Assembly: GCF_002355735.1 (NCBI RefSeq)
Contig: NZ_AP014879.1
Location: forward strand, 1,860,001 to 1,924,000
Source: Sulfuricaulis limicola
GTDB taxonomy: Bacteria > Pseudomonadota > Gammaproteobacteria > Acidiferrobacterales > Sulfurifustaceae
Reading direction: 5' to 3'
DNA length: 64,000 nucleotides
A program made the translations under genes and the position numbers. This document shows, piece by piece, positions 34,343-42,368 of this stretch (the first letter of the stretch is position 1; each line of letters starts with the position of its first letter). The notes below the pieces were generated by a model. It was given only the letters and a program-made list of their open reading frames with translations, was not told the DNA's origin and ran no database searches.

Positions 34343-35122
34343 ATGGAATGCGCGCCCAGCCCCATTCGAAACCATCTTCTCGCCGCCCTGCCCGCGGCTG
34401 AGTACGCACGCATCCTTCCCCATCTGGAATTGCTTGCCATGCCGCTGGGCAAGGTTCTTTATGAAGCCCGCGGCGGGATATCGCACGCCTATTTTCCGAC
34501 GACCGCCGTCGTATCCCTGGACTATGTGATGCAGAACGGCGCGGAGTCCGAAATCACGGAAGTGGGCAACGAGGGCGTGGTCGGCATTTCACTTTTCATG
34601 GACGGGCAGGCCCCGCCCGGCATGGCCATTGTGCATATCGGCGGTTATGGCTACCGGCTGAAGGCACGGATGCTGATGGAGGAATTCAATCGCGACGGGG
34701 CGATGCAGCATTTGTTGCTGCTCTACACCCAGGCGCGGATTACACAGGTATCCCAAACCGCGGTATGTAATCGCCACCATACGGTGGAACAGCAACTGTG
34801 CCGCTGGCTGTTGCAGACCCTCGATCGCCTGCCCTCGGGTGAGCTGACCATGACGCACGAACTGATTGCCGGCATGCTCGGCGTGCGGCGTGAAGGCATT
34901 ACCGAGGCCGCCGGACATTTGCAGCACGCCGGCTGCATTCGCTACCGTCGCGGCCACATCACCGTGCTTGGCCGGTCGGGTATCGAGTCACGCGCTTGCG
35001 AATGCTATGCGGTGGTCAAAAACGAATTCACCCGTTTGCTTGCCCGTGCGCAAAGCCATCAGACCCTTCCCTCGGCCGGTCATGACCAACCTTCGCCCCG
35101 GTTTCATCTGGCTAAAACCTGA
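34343..35122 (+). CDS. Crp/Fnr-family transcription regulator, paralogue 2
   Basis: 259 residues, same layout as the paralogue at 22455: HLLAALPAAEYARILPHLEL, SEITEVGNEGVVGISLFMDG, then a winged helix with LTMTHELIAGMLGVRREGIT and RYRRGHITVLGRSG. It lacks recognisable cAMP-binding residues and FNR cysteines. GGAGG lies 6 bp before the ATG. It differs from the other two by an FNR-like box in place of the 16-bp palindrome in its own upstream region, while a palindrome sits just downstream in front of the next operon. Very close in sequence to the paralogue at 38362. Confidence 0.9.
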   Translation: MECAPSPIRNHLLAALPAAEYARILPHLELLAMPLGKVLYEARGGISHAYFPTTAVVSLDYVMQNGAESEITEVGNEGVVGISLFMDGQAPPGMAIVHIGGYGYRLKARMLMEEFNRDGAMQHLLLLYTQARITQVSQTAVCNRHHTVEQQLCRWLLQTLDRLPSGELTMTHELIAGMLGVRREGITEAAGHLQHAGCIRYRRGHITVLGRSGIESRACECYAVVKNEFTRLLARAQSHQTLPSAGHDQPSPRFHLAKT

Positions 35123-35195
35123 AAAGCGGAGGGTATCGGTTTTATAGTATTGACAGCCGGTCACAATTCCTCATTTTCGACCGGTATCACGACTA

Positions 35196-35211
35196 TGTGC
35201 GATAACGCACA
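35196..35211 (+). promoter_or_regulatory. Palindromic operator candidate, site 4 (upstream of second hybrid kinase)
   Basis: TGTGCGATAACGCACA, a full match to the consensus and a near-perfect palindrome, flanked by TA upstream and GAGAA downstream. It is 183 bp before the kinase ATG and 73 bp after crp paralogue 2. Confidence 0.68.
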
Positions 35212-35393
35212 GAGAACGACGGGCCTGATCCCTATAGTGCGAAACTTGATCAGGATTCATCAACAAACTCGTCACCCACGGCACCTGCAGGCAGAAACAT
35301 GCGTTCTTTCATGCAGATGAACGTATAGGCAGGTGAGGTGCCACCCACACCTTCGGCCACGCGATCCGCCAGACTAATTCGCGCATTCACAGA

Positions 35394-37517
35394 ATGGCCA
35401 TGCCCTTGACTGTCCACGATTCCGCCGTTCGCAAGCCCGCCACAGGCGCGACGGAGGGTCTCACCGAGTTCCAGCGCCAGGAGGCCTTGCTTAAAACCGG
35501 GGCCTTGCAGAACGCGATCCTCCACAGCGCCAATTTCTCGATTATTGCCACCGACGAGAAAGGCATCATTCAATTGTTCAATATCGGCGCCGAGCGCATG
35601 CTGGGCTATCGGGCCGCCGAGGTCGTGAACAAAATCAGCCCCAGCGACATTCATGATCCGCAGGAAGTGCTGGCGCGCGCGCAGGCACTGAGCCTCGAAC
35701 TCGCCACCCCCATTACGCCGGGCTTCGAGGCCCTGGCCTTCAAGGCCTCGCGCGGGATCGAGGACAGCTATGAATTGACCTACATCCGCAAGGACGGCAG
35801 CCGTTTTCCGGTCATCGTGTCGATCACGGCGTTGCGCGGTGACCATGATGCTATCATCGGCTACCTGCTGATCGGCGCCGATAATACCGCGCGTCAGCGG
35901 GAGAAAGAGGCGCTGCACGAGAGCGAGGAGCGCTATCGCACGCTCTTCGAATCAATCGACGAAGGCTTTTGCCTCATCGAAATGATTTTCGACGAGCACA
36001 AAAATCCGGTCGATTACCGGTTTCTGGAAGTAAATCCTTCTTTAGAGACGCTGACCGGACTGCGTGTGACAGCGGGGGACCGGATGCTGGAATTGTCTCC
36101 GAATCATGAAGCACATTGGTTCGAAACTTATGGCAAAGTCGCCATGACGGGCGAACCGATTCGCTTTGTAAACGAGGCGAAAAACCTGGGTGGCCGCTGG
36201 TTCGATGTCTATGCCTTCCGGGTCGGCGGGAGGGACAGCCGCAAAGTTGCCGTGCTTTTCACCAACATCACCGAACGCAAGCGCCTGGATCAGGTACTGC
36301 GGGACCAGAACGCCGAGTTGGAGAGAGCCAGGTTCGTGGCGGAAAAAGCCAACAGCGCCAAATCGGATTTCCTTTCCAGCATGAGCCATGAGCTGCGCTC
36401 CCCGCTCAACGCCATTCTCGGTTTTGCCCAGCTCATGGAGTCGGGTTCGCCGCAGCCAACATCCGCCCAACAAGCCAGCATCGGCCAGATTCTCCAGGCG
36501 GGATGGTATCTGCTGGACCTGATTAACGAAGTCCTCGATCTCGCGTTGATCGAGTCCGGCAAGCTTTCAATATCGCAGGAACCCGTGTCACTGGTTGACG
36601 TCATGCTCGAATGCCAAGCCATGATTGAACCACAGGCGCAAAAAAGCGGCATCCACATGAGCTTTCCCCGGTTCGAAGCCCCTTACTTCGTTAAAGCCGA
36701 TCGGACCCGGGTCAAGCAGGTGCTCATCAACCTGCTTTCCAACGCGATCAAATACAACCGCGCGCAGGGTACGGTCGAAGTGACGTGCCTCCTGAAAACC
36801 GCGCAACGCCTGCGCATCAGCGTGCGGGATAGCGGCGAAGGATTGTCTCCGGATAAACTCGCGCAATTGTTCCAGCCATTCAATCGCCTCGGGCAGGAGG
36901 CCAATACCGAGGAAGGCACCGGCATCGGCCTGGTGGTGAGCAAACAGCTGGTGGAATTGATGGGGGGTGAAATCGGCGTGGAAAGCACCGTCGGGGTGGG
37001 CAGTATCTTCTGGATCGAACTGAACGTGGCGGCAGAACCGCAACCTGGCACCGGTTCCGACGAACTGTTCGCGCCGATTCAGGCGCAGTCGGCGCGTGGC
37101 GCGGCGTTGCGTACCCTGCTGTATGTGGAAGACAACCATGCAAACATGCAGCTGGTCGAGCAACTCATCGCGCGTCGTCCCGATATGCGCCTGCTGATGG
37201 CGGGGGATGGCTCGCACGGCATCGCCCTGGCGCGCACCCATCAGCCGGAGGTAATCCTGATGGACATCAATCTGCCCGGCATCAACGGCTTTCAGGCGCT
37301 GAAAATCCTGCGTGACGACCCGGCCACGGCGCATATCCCGGTGCTGGCCATCAGCGCCAACGCCATGCCACGCGATATCCAGAGAGGCCTGGAGGCGGGA
37401 TTCCTCGGTTATCTCACCAAGCCGATCCGGATCAAGGAGTTCATGGAGGCGCTGGACAGGGCGCTGGAATTTTCGGAAACAGAATTGGACGGGGTAATTA
37501 ACCCGGGGAGCCTGTGA
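35394..37517 (+). CDS. Hybrid histidine kinase (PAS-PAS-HisKA-HATPase-REC)
   Basis: 707 residues, soluble. PAS 1 (about 35-165: ANFSIIATDEKGIIQLFN, GAERMLGYRAAEV) and PAS 2 (about 180-295: YRTLFESIDEGFCLIEMIFD). HisKA has His332 in MSHELRSPLNAILGFAQLM, the ATPase LINLLSNAIKYN and EGTGIGLVVSKQL, and the receiver phospho-Asp624 (ILMDINLPG). The catalytic and receiver parts are closely related to the kinase at 14591, and the last 190 bp of REC are about 96% identical in DNA. The downstream REC-PAS gene begins on its stop codon (TGATG), so the two form a signalling pair between two Crp paralogues. Confidence 0.92.
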   Translation: MAMPLTVHDSAVRKPATGATEGLTEFQRQEALLKTGALQNAILHSANFSIIATDEKGIIQLFNIGAERMLGYRAAEVVNKISPSDIHDPQEVLARAQALSLELATPITPGFEALAFKASRGIEDSYELTYIRKDGSRFPVIVSITALRGDHDAIIGYLLIGADNTARQREKEALHESEERYRTLFESIDEGFCLIEMIFDEHKNPVDYRFLEVNPSLETLTGLRVTAGDRMLELSPNHEAHWFETYGKVAMTGEPIRFVNEAKNLGGRWFDVYAFRVGGRDSRKVAVLFTNITERKRLDQVLRDQNAELERARFVAEKANSAKSDFLSSMSHELRSPLNAILGFAQLMESGSPQPTSAQQASIGQILQAGWYLLDLINEVLDLALIESGKLSISQEPVSLVDVMLECQAMIEPQAQKSGIHMSFPRFEAPYFVKADRTRVKQVLINLLSNAIKYNRAQGTVEVTCLLKTAQRLRISVRDSGEGLSPDKLAQLFQPFNRLGQEANTEEGTGIGLVVSKQLVELMGGEIGVESTVGVGSIFWIELNVAAEPQPGTGSDELFAPIQAQSARGAALRTLLYVEDNHANMQLVEQLIARRPDMRLLMAGDGSHGIALARTHQPEVILMDINLPGINGFQALKILRDDPATAHIPVLAISANAMPRDIQRGLEAGFLGYLTKPIRIKEFMEALDRALEFSETELDGVINPGSL

Positions 37518-38332
37518 TGATCAGCGTCGACGATTTTCTTAACGCCAGCATCCTGATCGTGGACGACCAGGAAGCCAATGTGCAGCTGCTGGAGCAAATG
37601 CTGCGCGGGGACGGCTACCGGTGCGTCACGTCGACGAAGGACCCGCATTCCGTCTGCGCGCTGCATCGCAAGAACCGCTACGACCTGATTTTGCTCGACC
37701 TGCAGATGCCTGGCGTGGATGGCTTCCAGGTGATGGAAGGCCTCAAGGCCAATGATGCGGACGGCTACATTCCGGTTATCGTGATCACCGCGCAGCCGGG
37801 TCACAAGCTGCGCGCGTTGCAGGCCGGCGCCAGGGACTTCATCAGCAAGCCGTTCGATCTGGTCGAAGTCAAAACGCGCATCCACAACATGCTGGAAGTA
37901 AGGCTGTTGTACAAAAAACTCGAGGATTACAACAAGGTGCTGGAACAGACGGTGCAGGAACGGACCGCCGAACTGCGCGAAAGCGAAGCACGCTATCGCA
38001 GCCTGACCGAACTGGCCTCCGACTGGTACTGGGAACAGGACGAAGACGGGAACTTCATCAAGGTTTCCGGACCGGTCCTGGAGATGCTCGGAATCCGGGT
38101 CGGCGACCTGTCGGGGGATCCGGGCGGCATTCAGGCGACCGGCTGGAATGAGAAGGAACGGGAAACGCTCAAGATGAAGATTGCCGCGCGGCAGCCATTC
38201 CTGGATTTCACCTTCAGCCGCGTCAATCCCGATGGCTCGCAACAGAAGTTCCGGGTCAGCGGGGAGCCGATGTTCAACCAGTCCTGCCGCTTCATCGGTT
38301 ATCGCGGGATCGGCGTGGAACTCACGGCATAA
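37517..38332 (+). CDS. Response regulator with receiver and PAS domains
   Basis: 271 residues. An N-terminal receiver (residues 10-125) with ILIVDDQEAN, phospho-Asp61 in LILLDLQMPG, and FISKPFDLVE with the conserved Lys. A coiled coil (about 135-160) leads to a PAS domain (about 165-268: SLTELASDWYWEQDEDGNF, GYRGIGVELTA), which resembles the PAS domains of the sensor at 18337. No DNA-binding or enzyme output. GGGGAG is 6 bp before the ATG, which shares a base with the kinase stop. It likely passes the signal of the upstream kinase to another partner through its PAS domain. Confidence 0.9.
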   Translation: MISVDDFLNASILIVDDQEANVQLLEQMLRGDGYRCVTSTKDPHSVCALHRKNRYDLILLDLQMPGVDGFQVMEGLKANDADGYIPVIVITAQPGHKLRALQAGARDFISKPFDLVEVKTRIHNMLEVRLLYKKLEDYNKVLEQTVQERTAELRESEARYRSLTELASDWYWEQDEDGNFIKVSGPVLEMLGIRVGDLSGDPGGIQATGWNEKERETLKMKIAARQPFLDFTFSRVNPDGSQQKFRVSGEPMFNQSCRFIGYRGIGVELTA

Positions 38333-38361
38333 AACAAAACCCGGGGTTTCCATCACTTTTC

Positions 38362-39105
38362 ATGTCATCGTCCCGTCGTCCGAATCCAAACCATCTTCTC
38401 GCCGCCCTGCCCGCGGCGGAATTCGAGCGCCTGGCTGCCCACCTGGAACTGGTCCCGCTGCCGCTCGGTGAACTTCTCTACGAACCCGGCATAAAGTTGC
38501 AGCACGCCTATTTCCCCACCACCGCCATCGTGTCGCTGCGCTATGTCATGGAGTCCGGCGCATCGGCCGAAACCGCGGGAGTGGGCAATGAAGGCGTGGT
38601 CGGCATTTCCCTGTTCATGGGAGGAGATACCATGCCCAGCTCGGCCGTGGTGCAGGTCGCGGGCCACGCCTACCGGCTGGAGGGCCGCCTGCTGCAGCAG
38701 GAGTTCGGCTGCACCAGCCTGTTGCGGCGTTTGTTGCTGCGCTACACCCAGGCGCTGATTACGCAGATGACCCAGACCGCGGCCTGCAATCGGCACCACT
38801 CGATAGAGCAGCAACTGTGCCGCTGGCTGTTGTTGACTCTCGATCGATTACCCTCGAATGAGCTGATCATTACGCATGAGATGGTCGCCAGCATACTCGG
38901 CGTGCGCCGGGAAGGCATTACCGAGGCCGCCGGGAAATTGCAGCGCGCCGGGTTTATTCGCTACCGCCGTGGTCACATCACCGTGCTTGAGCGGTCGGGG
39001 CTGGAGACCCATGCGTGTGAGTGCTACACCGTAGTCAGGAAGGAATTGAGCCGCCTGCTGTCCGATGTGCGATTCCACCAGGACAATACTGCTGCCGTCC
39101 ACTAG
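38362..39105 (+). CDS. Crp/Fnr-family transcription regulator, paralogue 3
   Basis: 247 residues, closest to paralogue 2: HLLAALPAAEFERLAAHLEL, TAGVGNEGVVGISLFMGG, QQLCRWLLLTLDRLPSNEL and the winged helix MVASILGVRREGITEAAGKL with RYRRGHITVLERSG. The DNA for the NHLLAALPAA start is almost the same as in paralogue 2, so they are recent duplicates. The GVRREG/TEAAG recognition-helix region is shared by all three, so one DNA site is expected for all. No clear ribosome site before the ATG. It follows the response regulator by 29 bp and is probably co-transcribed with it. Confidence 0.9.
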   Translation: MSSSRRPNPNHLLAALPAAEFERLAAHLELVPLPLGELLYEPGIKLQHAYFPTTAIVSLRYVMESGASAETAGVGNEGVVGISLFMGGDTMPSSAVVQVAGHAYRLEGRLLQQEFGCTSLLRRLLLRYTQALITQMTQTAACNRHHSIEQQLCRWLLLTLDRLPSNELIITHEMVASILGVRREGITEAAGKLQRAGFIRYRRGHITVLERSGLETHACECYTVVRKELSRLLSDVRFHQDNTAAVH

Positions 39106-39125
39106 CCCGCCCCGGCGCTGGCGGG
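39106..39125. terminator. GC-rich hairpin between convergent genes
   Basis: CCCGCC and GGCGGG can pair around an 8-base loop, directly after the crp paralogue 3 stop and before the convergent lipoprotein gene. No T-run follows, so terminator function is tentative. Confidence 0.3.
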
Positions 39126-39127
39126 AC

Positions 39128-39712
39128 TCAAGGCGCCGAGATGCTGTTACGAAAGGCTGACTCGCCTGAACCCTGGAGCGGACCGAGGGGATTCTTGCTT
39201 TCCTCGAGCATGTAAATGGCAGGCTGGCCGCCGGCGAGCGTGTAGATGACGACGTTATCCCTGACCAGGATGACGCCACTGAAACTCCAGCCGGTAACCT
39301 CGACCTTGCGTTTGAAATTCAGGAAATCCGACCAGAAATTCCCATAGCGCTTGCGTACGCTGGACTGCTGCACGATCTCATAGCCGTTGCAGGCCCCCTT
39401 GGCCAGGATGCACTCCCTTACCCCCGGAGCCAGATCTTCTGCGCTGACAGAGGGGCTCGGGATGAAACGCCGTATCACATCGGAATAGTTCAGGATGGTG
39501 ATATTCGGATTGGAGGCCGGATCCAGCCTGAGTGTCTTGAGGTCCTCGAGCGTGGTCTGGTAGGGAACGATCTTGCCGAAGGCTTGCTGCGCTTCATGGT
39601 AATTCTGCCAGGGACCCACGGTGCTGGTATGCGCGCGCGGAAGCAAGGATGCGCAAGCGGTCAGGATGAGCGGCAAAAAAAGGATTGCCAGCCTTATGGT
39701 GACCCGTGGCAT
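39128..39712 (-). CDS. Predicted lipoprotein, unknown function
   Basis: 194 residues. The signal peptide MPRVTIRLAILFLPLILTAC ends at a lipobox (LTAC), so it should be a lipid-anchored envelope protein. The mature part (FGKIVPYQTTLEDLKTLRLD, GWSFSGVILVRDNVVIYTLA) is mixed alpha/beta and has no motif I know. GGAGG before the ATG at 39712 sets the start. It ends convergent with crp paralogue 3 and diverges from the export lipoprotein; the 252-bp region between holds operator site 5. Confidence 0.75.
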   Translation of the reverse strand: MPRVTIRLAILFLPLILTACASLLPRAHTSTVGPWQNYHEAQQAFGKIVPYQTTLEDLKTLRLDPASNPNITILNYSDVIRRFIPSPSVSAEDLAPGVRECILAKGACNGYEIVQQSSVRKRYGNFWSDFLNFKRKVEVTGWSFSGVILVRDNVVIYTLAGGQPAIYMLEESKNPLGPLQGSGESAFRNSISAP

Positions 39713-39886
39713 CGACGCCGCCTCCACGTCAGTTGACGGTTGTTCCTGCCAAGCTGCCTGAAAGGCTGCCGCAAGAATTCAGGCTGTTCAGGAGTGAGGT
39801 GACTGACATTTTTAATACCAGGCTGATTGAAAACAAATTATTCCCCGTCCCTGGCGAATTATTTTAGCAATTCATGTCCCCTTGTA

Positions 39887-39902
39887 TGTTCGATAGCGCA
39901 CA
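39887..39902 (+). promoter_or_regulatory. Palindromic operator candidate, site 5 (upstream of polysaccharide export lipoprotein)
   Basis: TGTTCGATAGCGCACA, a full consensus match with TA before and GAATG after. It lies 62 bp before the export lipoprotein ATG and 175 bp from the divergent lipoprotein gene, so it could serve either. Confidence 0.68.
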
Positions 39903-39964
39903 GAATGTCGCTGTTTCGCAGCGTATGATGTTTTTCAAGCACAGGAAATGTCAGCGGGATACCA

Positions 39965-40594
39965 ATGAATTCGTTTCGTATTGTTTCGGTATTGGCGTCA
40001 GTGATGATTTTTCTGACTTCAGGTTGTGCCTCGGTACCGGATGAGGAAGAAAACGGGGAGGCTAACCGCTTTGCCTCATACACGGAGGGCGACTACCGTA
40101 TTGGTGCCGATGACCGTCTCCAGATCACGGTATGGCGCAACCCGGAACTGTCAACGACCGTCCCGGTACGACCGGACGGAAAGATATCCGTACCCTTGAT
40201 TGGCGATGTGCAGGCCGGTGGCAAGACCCCGACGCAGGTTGCGGCTATTATCAAGGACAAGCTGTCAGCGTATATCCGTGAACCGAATGTCGCGGTCATT
40301 CTGACGGAGCTGCGCAGCCATGAGTTTCTTTCACGCGTGCGGGTAACGGGGGCTGTGCGCACCCCGCGTTCCATGCCCTATCGTCCGGGTATGACGGTGC
40401 TGGATGCCGTGCTGGAAGCAGGCGGCACCAACGATTTTGCCGCGCCGAACCGGACCAAGCTGTACCGCAAGACTAAAACAAAAACTGACTTACTCGACAT
40501 TAATCTCGCCGATATTCTGGTCAAGGGAAAGCTCGAATCCAACTATGACCTCAAGCCCGGCGACGTGGTTACGGTTCCTGAAAGACTTTTCTAG
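39965..40594 (+). CDS. Polysaccharide export lipoprotein (Wza/Poly_export family, SLBB domain)
   Basis: 209 residues. A lipoprotein signal ends FLTSGC. The Poly_export domain (about 50-130) shows YRIGADDRLQITVWRNPELS, VRPDGKISVPLIGDVQAGG and IKDKLSAYIREPNVAV. An SLBB-like domain (about 135-200) shows VRVTGAVRTPRSMPYRPGMT and LKPGDVVTVPERLF. Members form or assist outer-membrane export channels for capsule and exopolysaccharide. It has no Wzc or glycosyltransferase neighbour, so it may serve the locus at 1-10 kb or another one. Operator site 5 lies close upstream. Confidence 0.9.
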   Translation: MNSFRIVSVLASVMIFLTSGCASVPDEEENGEANRFASYTEGDYRIGADDRLQITVWRNPELSTTVPVRPDGKISVPLIGDVQAGGKTPTQVAAIIKDKLSAYIREPNVAVILTELRSHEFLSRVRVTGAVRTPRSMPYRPGMTVLDAVLEAGGTNDFAAPNRTKLYRKTKTKTDLLDINLADILVKGKLESNYDLKPGDVVTVPERLF

Positions 40595-40904
40595 ACAAAG
40601 GATAATGCGCCATGATCCTGCGCGCCGAAGCGTTCCGGTGAAAGCGCCGGCGGTGTTTGGCGCCCGGCATGCCGGCATGCATCTTCTTCAGCAGGGCCTT
40701 TCCCATATATGTTCGATAACGTACAGAATCCACGCGTCCATGCGTATACCGTGCATGGATCAACAAGAGCAGAAACCGGGATCGCCACCATGGCGCCCAC
40801 AGGTCTTTTTCCTGGATCGAAATGCAAAAGCCGGGCACCCCAAGAGGTGTTGATCGATGGCACGATCCTGGTACGTGGAATGAATCTAACGCGAGGAAAC
40901 TACG
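40595..40904. other. Intergenic region before the BON lipoprotein gene
   Basis: 310 bp with no supported gene. It contains operator site 6 at 40710-40725 and would give a 5' leader of some 150 bp if transcription starts near that site. Nothing else recognised. Confidence 0.5.
40710..40725 (+). promoter_or_regulatory. Palindromic operator candidate, site 6 (upstream of BON-CsbD-DUF1328 genes)
   Basis: TGTTCGATAACGTACA, a full consensus match, with TA before and GAATCCACGCG after. The right flank resembles that of site 3. It lies 180 bp before the BON gene start. Confidence 0.68.
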
Positions 40905-41216
40905 ATGAAAAGTTTATTTGGCAAAAGCTGGATATGGGTGGCTGTGCTGCTGATCGGTCTGGCGGGCTGCGCGGGCACGCAGACACGCGACAGCACCGGC
41001 GAATATATCGATGACGCCGCGATCACGACCAAAGTGAAGTCTGCGCTGATCGCCGACAAGCAAGTCAGCGCCTTCCCTATCAGCGTCGAAACCGTTAAAG
41101 GCGTGGTGCATCTGACCGGAACCGCCGACACCCGGGCAGAAGCCGATAAAGCAACGACGATTGCCCGCGGCGTTGCCGGAGTAAAATCGGTCGTCAACAA
41201 GATTCAGGTGAAGTAG
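40905..41216 (+). CDS. BON-domain lipoprotein (OsmY-like)
   Basis: 103 residues. The lipoprotein signal ends LAGC. One BON domain (about 38-103) is visible as DAAITTKVKSALIADKQVSA, VKGVVHLTGTADTRAEADKA and VAGVKSVVNKIQVK. BON proteins bind membranes or peptidoglycan and are often induced by osmotic or envelope stress. GAGGAAA precedes the ATG. It leads a run of small stress-type genes; the CsbD-like gene follows by 19 bp. Confidence 0.88.
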   Translation: MKSLFGKSWIWVAVLLIGLAGCAGTQTRDSTGEYIDDAAITTKVKSALIADKQVSAFPISVETVKGVVHLTGTADTRAEADKATTIARGVAGVKSVVNKIQVK

Positions 41217-41235
41217 CAGATGCAGGAGGCTTGCC

Positions 41236-41454
41236 ATGAATTGGGACACCGCCAAAGCCAACTGGACCCTGTTCAAAGGAAATGTGAAGTTACAGTGGGG
41301 TAATCTGACCCATGATCACCTGAGCAAGATTGCGGGCAGGCGCGACCGGTTGACCGGAAAAATGCAGAAGACCTATGGCGCCACAAAACAGGTGATTAAT
41401 GAGCAGGTCAAGGAATTTGTCGGGCCCCGAAAAGACCATGGTCCCCGTATTTAA
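41236..41454 (+). CDS. CsbD-family stress protein
   Basis: 72 residues, charged and helical. NWDTAKANWTLFKGNVKLQW, then IAGRRDRLTGKMQKTYG follow the CsbD pattern (W..GkvKe.wGkLt.d.l..i.G.rd.l.Gkiqe.YG). The role in the family is unclear but it is commonly stress-induced. AGGAGG sits before the ATG. Cotranscribed with the BON lipoprotein gene. Confidence 0.85.
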   Translation: MNWDTAKANWTLFKGNVKLQWGNLTHDHLSKIAGRRDRLTGKMQKTYGATKQVINEQVKEFVGPRKDHGPRI

Positions 41455-41541
41455 TGCACGGCAAAGGACAGGGTGTACGTAGATGTCTGTGACGCATAAC
41501 TTCTTCCTTGGCCGCGACACGCATTAAAAAAGGAGTCGGTC

Positions 41542-41715
41542 ATGCTTTACTATGCTGCGGTATTTTTCGTAATCGCCATTATCGCCGGTATCTTCGGGTT
41601 CGGCGGTATCGCGGCAGGCGCTGCTGAAATTGCACGCATCCTGTTTTTCATCTTTATCGTGATATTTCTCGTCAGTCTCATCATGGGTCTCGGTAAAGGA
41701 AAATGGCGCTCTTGA
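41542..41715 (+). CDS. DUF1328 small membrane protein (YtjA-like)
   Basis: 57 residues, two transmembrane helices. It begins [20 protein letters not shown], continues with [20 protein letters not shown] and ends [10 protein letters not shown]. This is the DUF1328/YtjA pattern (A.iFf.iAliAa.lGFggiA..aa.iAkilFfifli.f..sl). An AAAGGAG ribosome site lies about 7 bp before the ATG. Function is unknown; often found with BON and CsbD genes. It is short, but pattern and spacing make it convincing. Confidence 0.88.
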   Translation: MLYYAAVFFVIAIIAGIFGFGGIAAGAAEIARILFFIFIVIFLVSLIMGLGKGKWRS

Positions 41716-41771
41716 TTAATTAAGGGCGACAACAACACGTAATACGTCCAGCCATATTCAGGAGATTTAAA

Positions 41772-42173
41772 ATGAAACTACTTCGTCGCCTTACCAAACC
41801 CGTCAGTCATCTGGTCGTTTTCGGTCTGCTCGCGCTGACCCTGCATCTGCCCGCGGCACACGCCGGCATGATCGGCACCGAGGCGGTAGTCAACGCCGCC
41901 CAGACCCAGCAAAACCGCGAGCGCGTGTACAGCGCGCTCAACCGCGGCGATGTGCAGGCCCAGCTTCTGGCCCGCGGCGTGGACCCGACGCAGGTTCAGG
42001 CGCGCCTGGACAGCCTGACGGATGAAGAAATGCAGACCCTGGCGACCAACATGGATCAGCTGCCGGCCGGCGGCGGCGTCGTCGGTGCCCTGGTATTGAT
42101 CTTCCTGGTGCTGCTGCTCACCGACCTCATGGGTCTGACCAACATCTTCCCGTTCGTCAAACACAATCGCTAA
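41772..42173 (+). CDS. PA2779-like exported membrane protein
   Basis: 133 residues. A signal peptide ends at AAHA (about residue 31). The mature protein has QQNRERVYSALNRGDVQAQL, ARGVDPTQVQARLDSLTDEE, then a hydrophobic C-terminal helix (VVGALVLIFLVLLLTDLMGL) and NIFPF. This matches the PA2779 family, which usually sits beside a PA2778-type cysteine peptidase gene; none is seen here. CAGGAG precedes the ATG. Last of the small envelope genes. Confidence 0.82.
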   Translation: MKLLRRLTKPVSHLVVFGLLALTLHLPAAHAGMIGTEAVVNAAQTQQNRERVYSALNRGDVQAQLLARGVDPTQVQARLDSLTDEEMQTLATNMDQLPAGGGVVGALVLIFLVLLLTDLMGLTNIFPFVKHNR

Positions 42174-42368
42174 GCACGGCGCTTTGCATTTGTCGAACGA
42201 GTGACGCGCAGACCGTCCGGAGCAGTCCGGGCGGTGTTTGCGACTCCGTCCCGACGTGTGCGGCCGCAAGCCACGTCAAGGCGCACGGAATGATGGCGGC
42301 ATGCGGCGCCATGCCGGGGAAGTCATCGCGCGCCGAAGGTGGGATCGAACAACAGGGATCGAGTCGCC

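Noticed and set aside
34343-35122. True cAMP-dependent CRP
   Set aside because: The Arg and Ser/Thr of the cAMP pocket are not seen; the barrel has the VGNEGVVGISLF pattern of a different Crp/Fnr subgroup. The same holds for the two paralogues.
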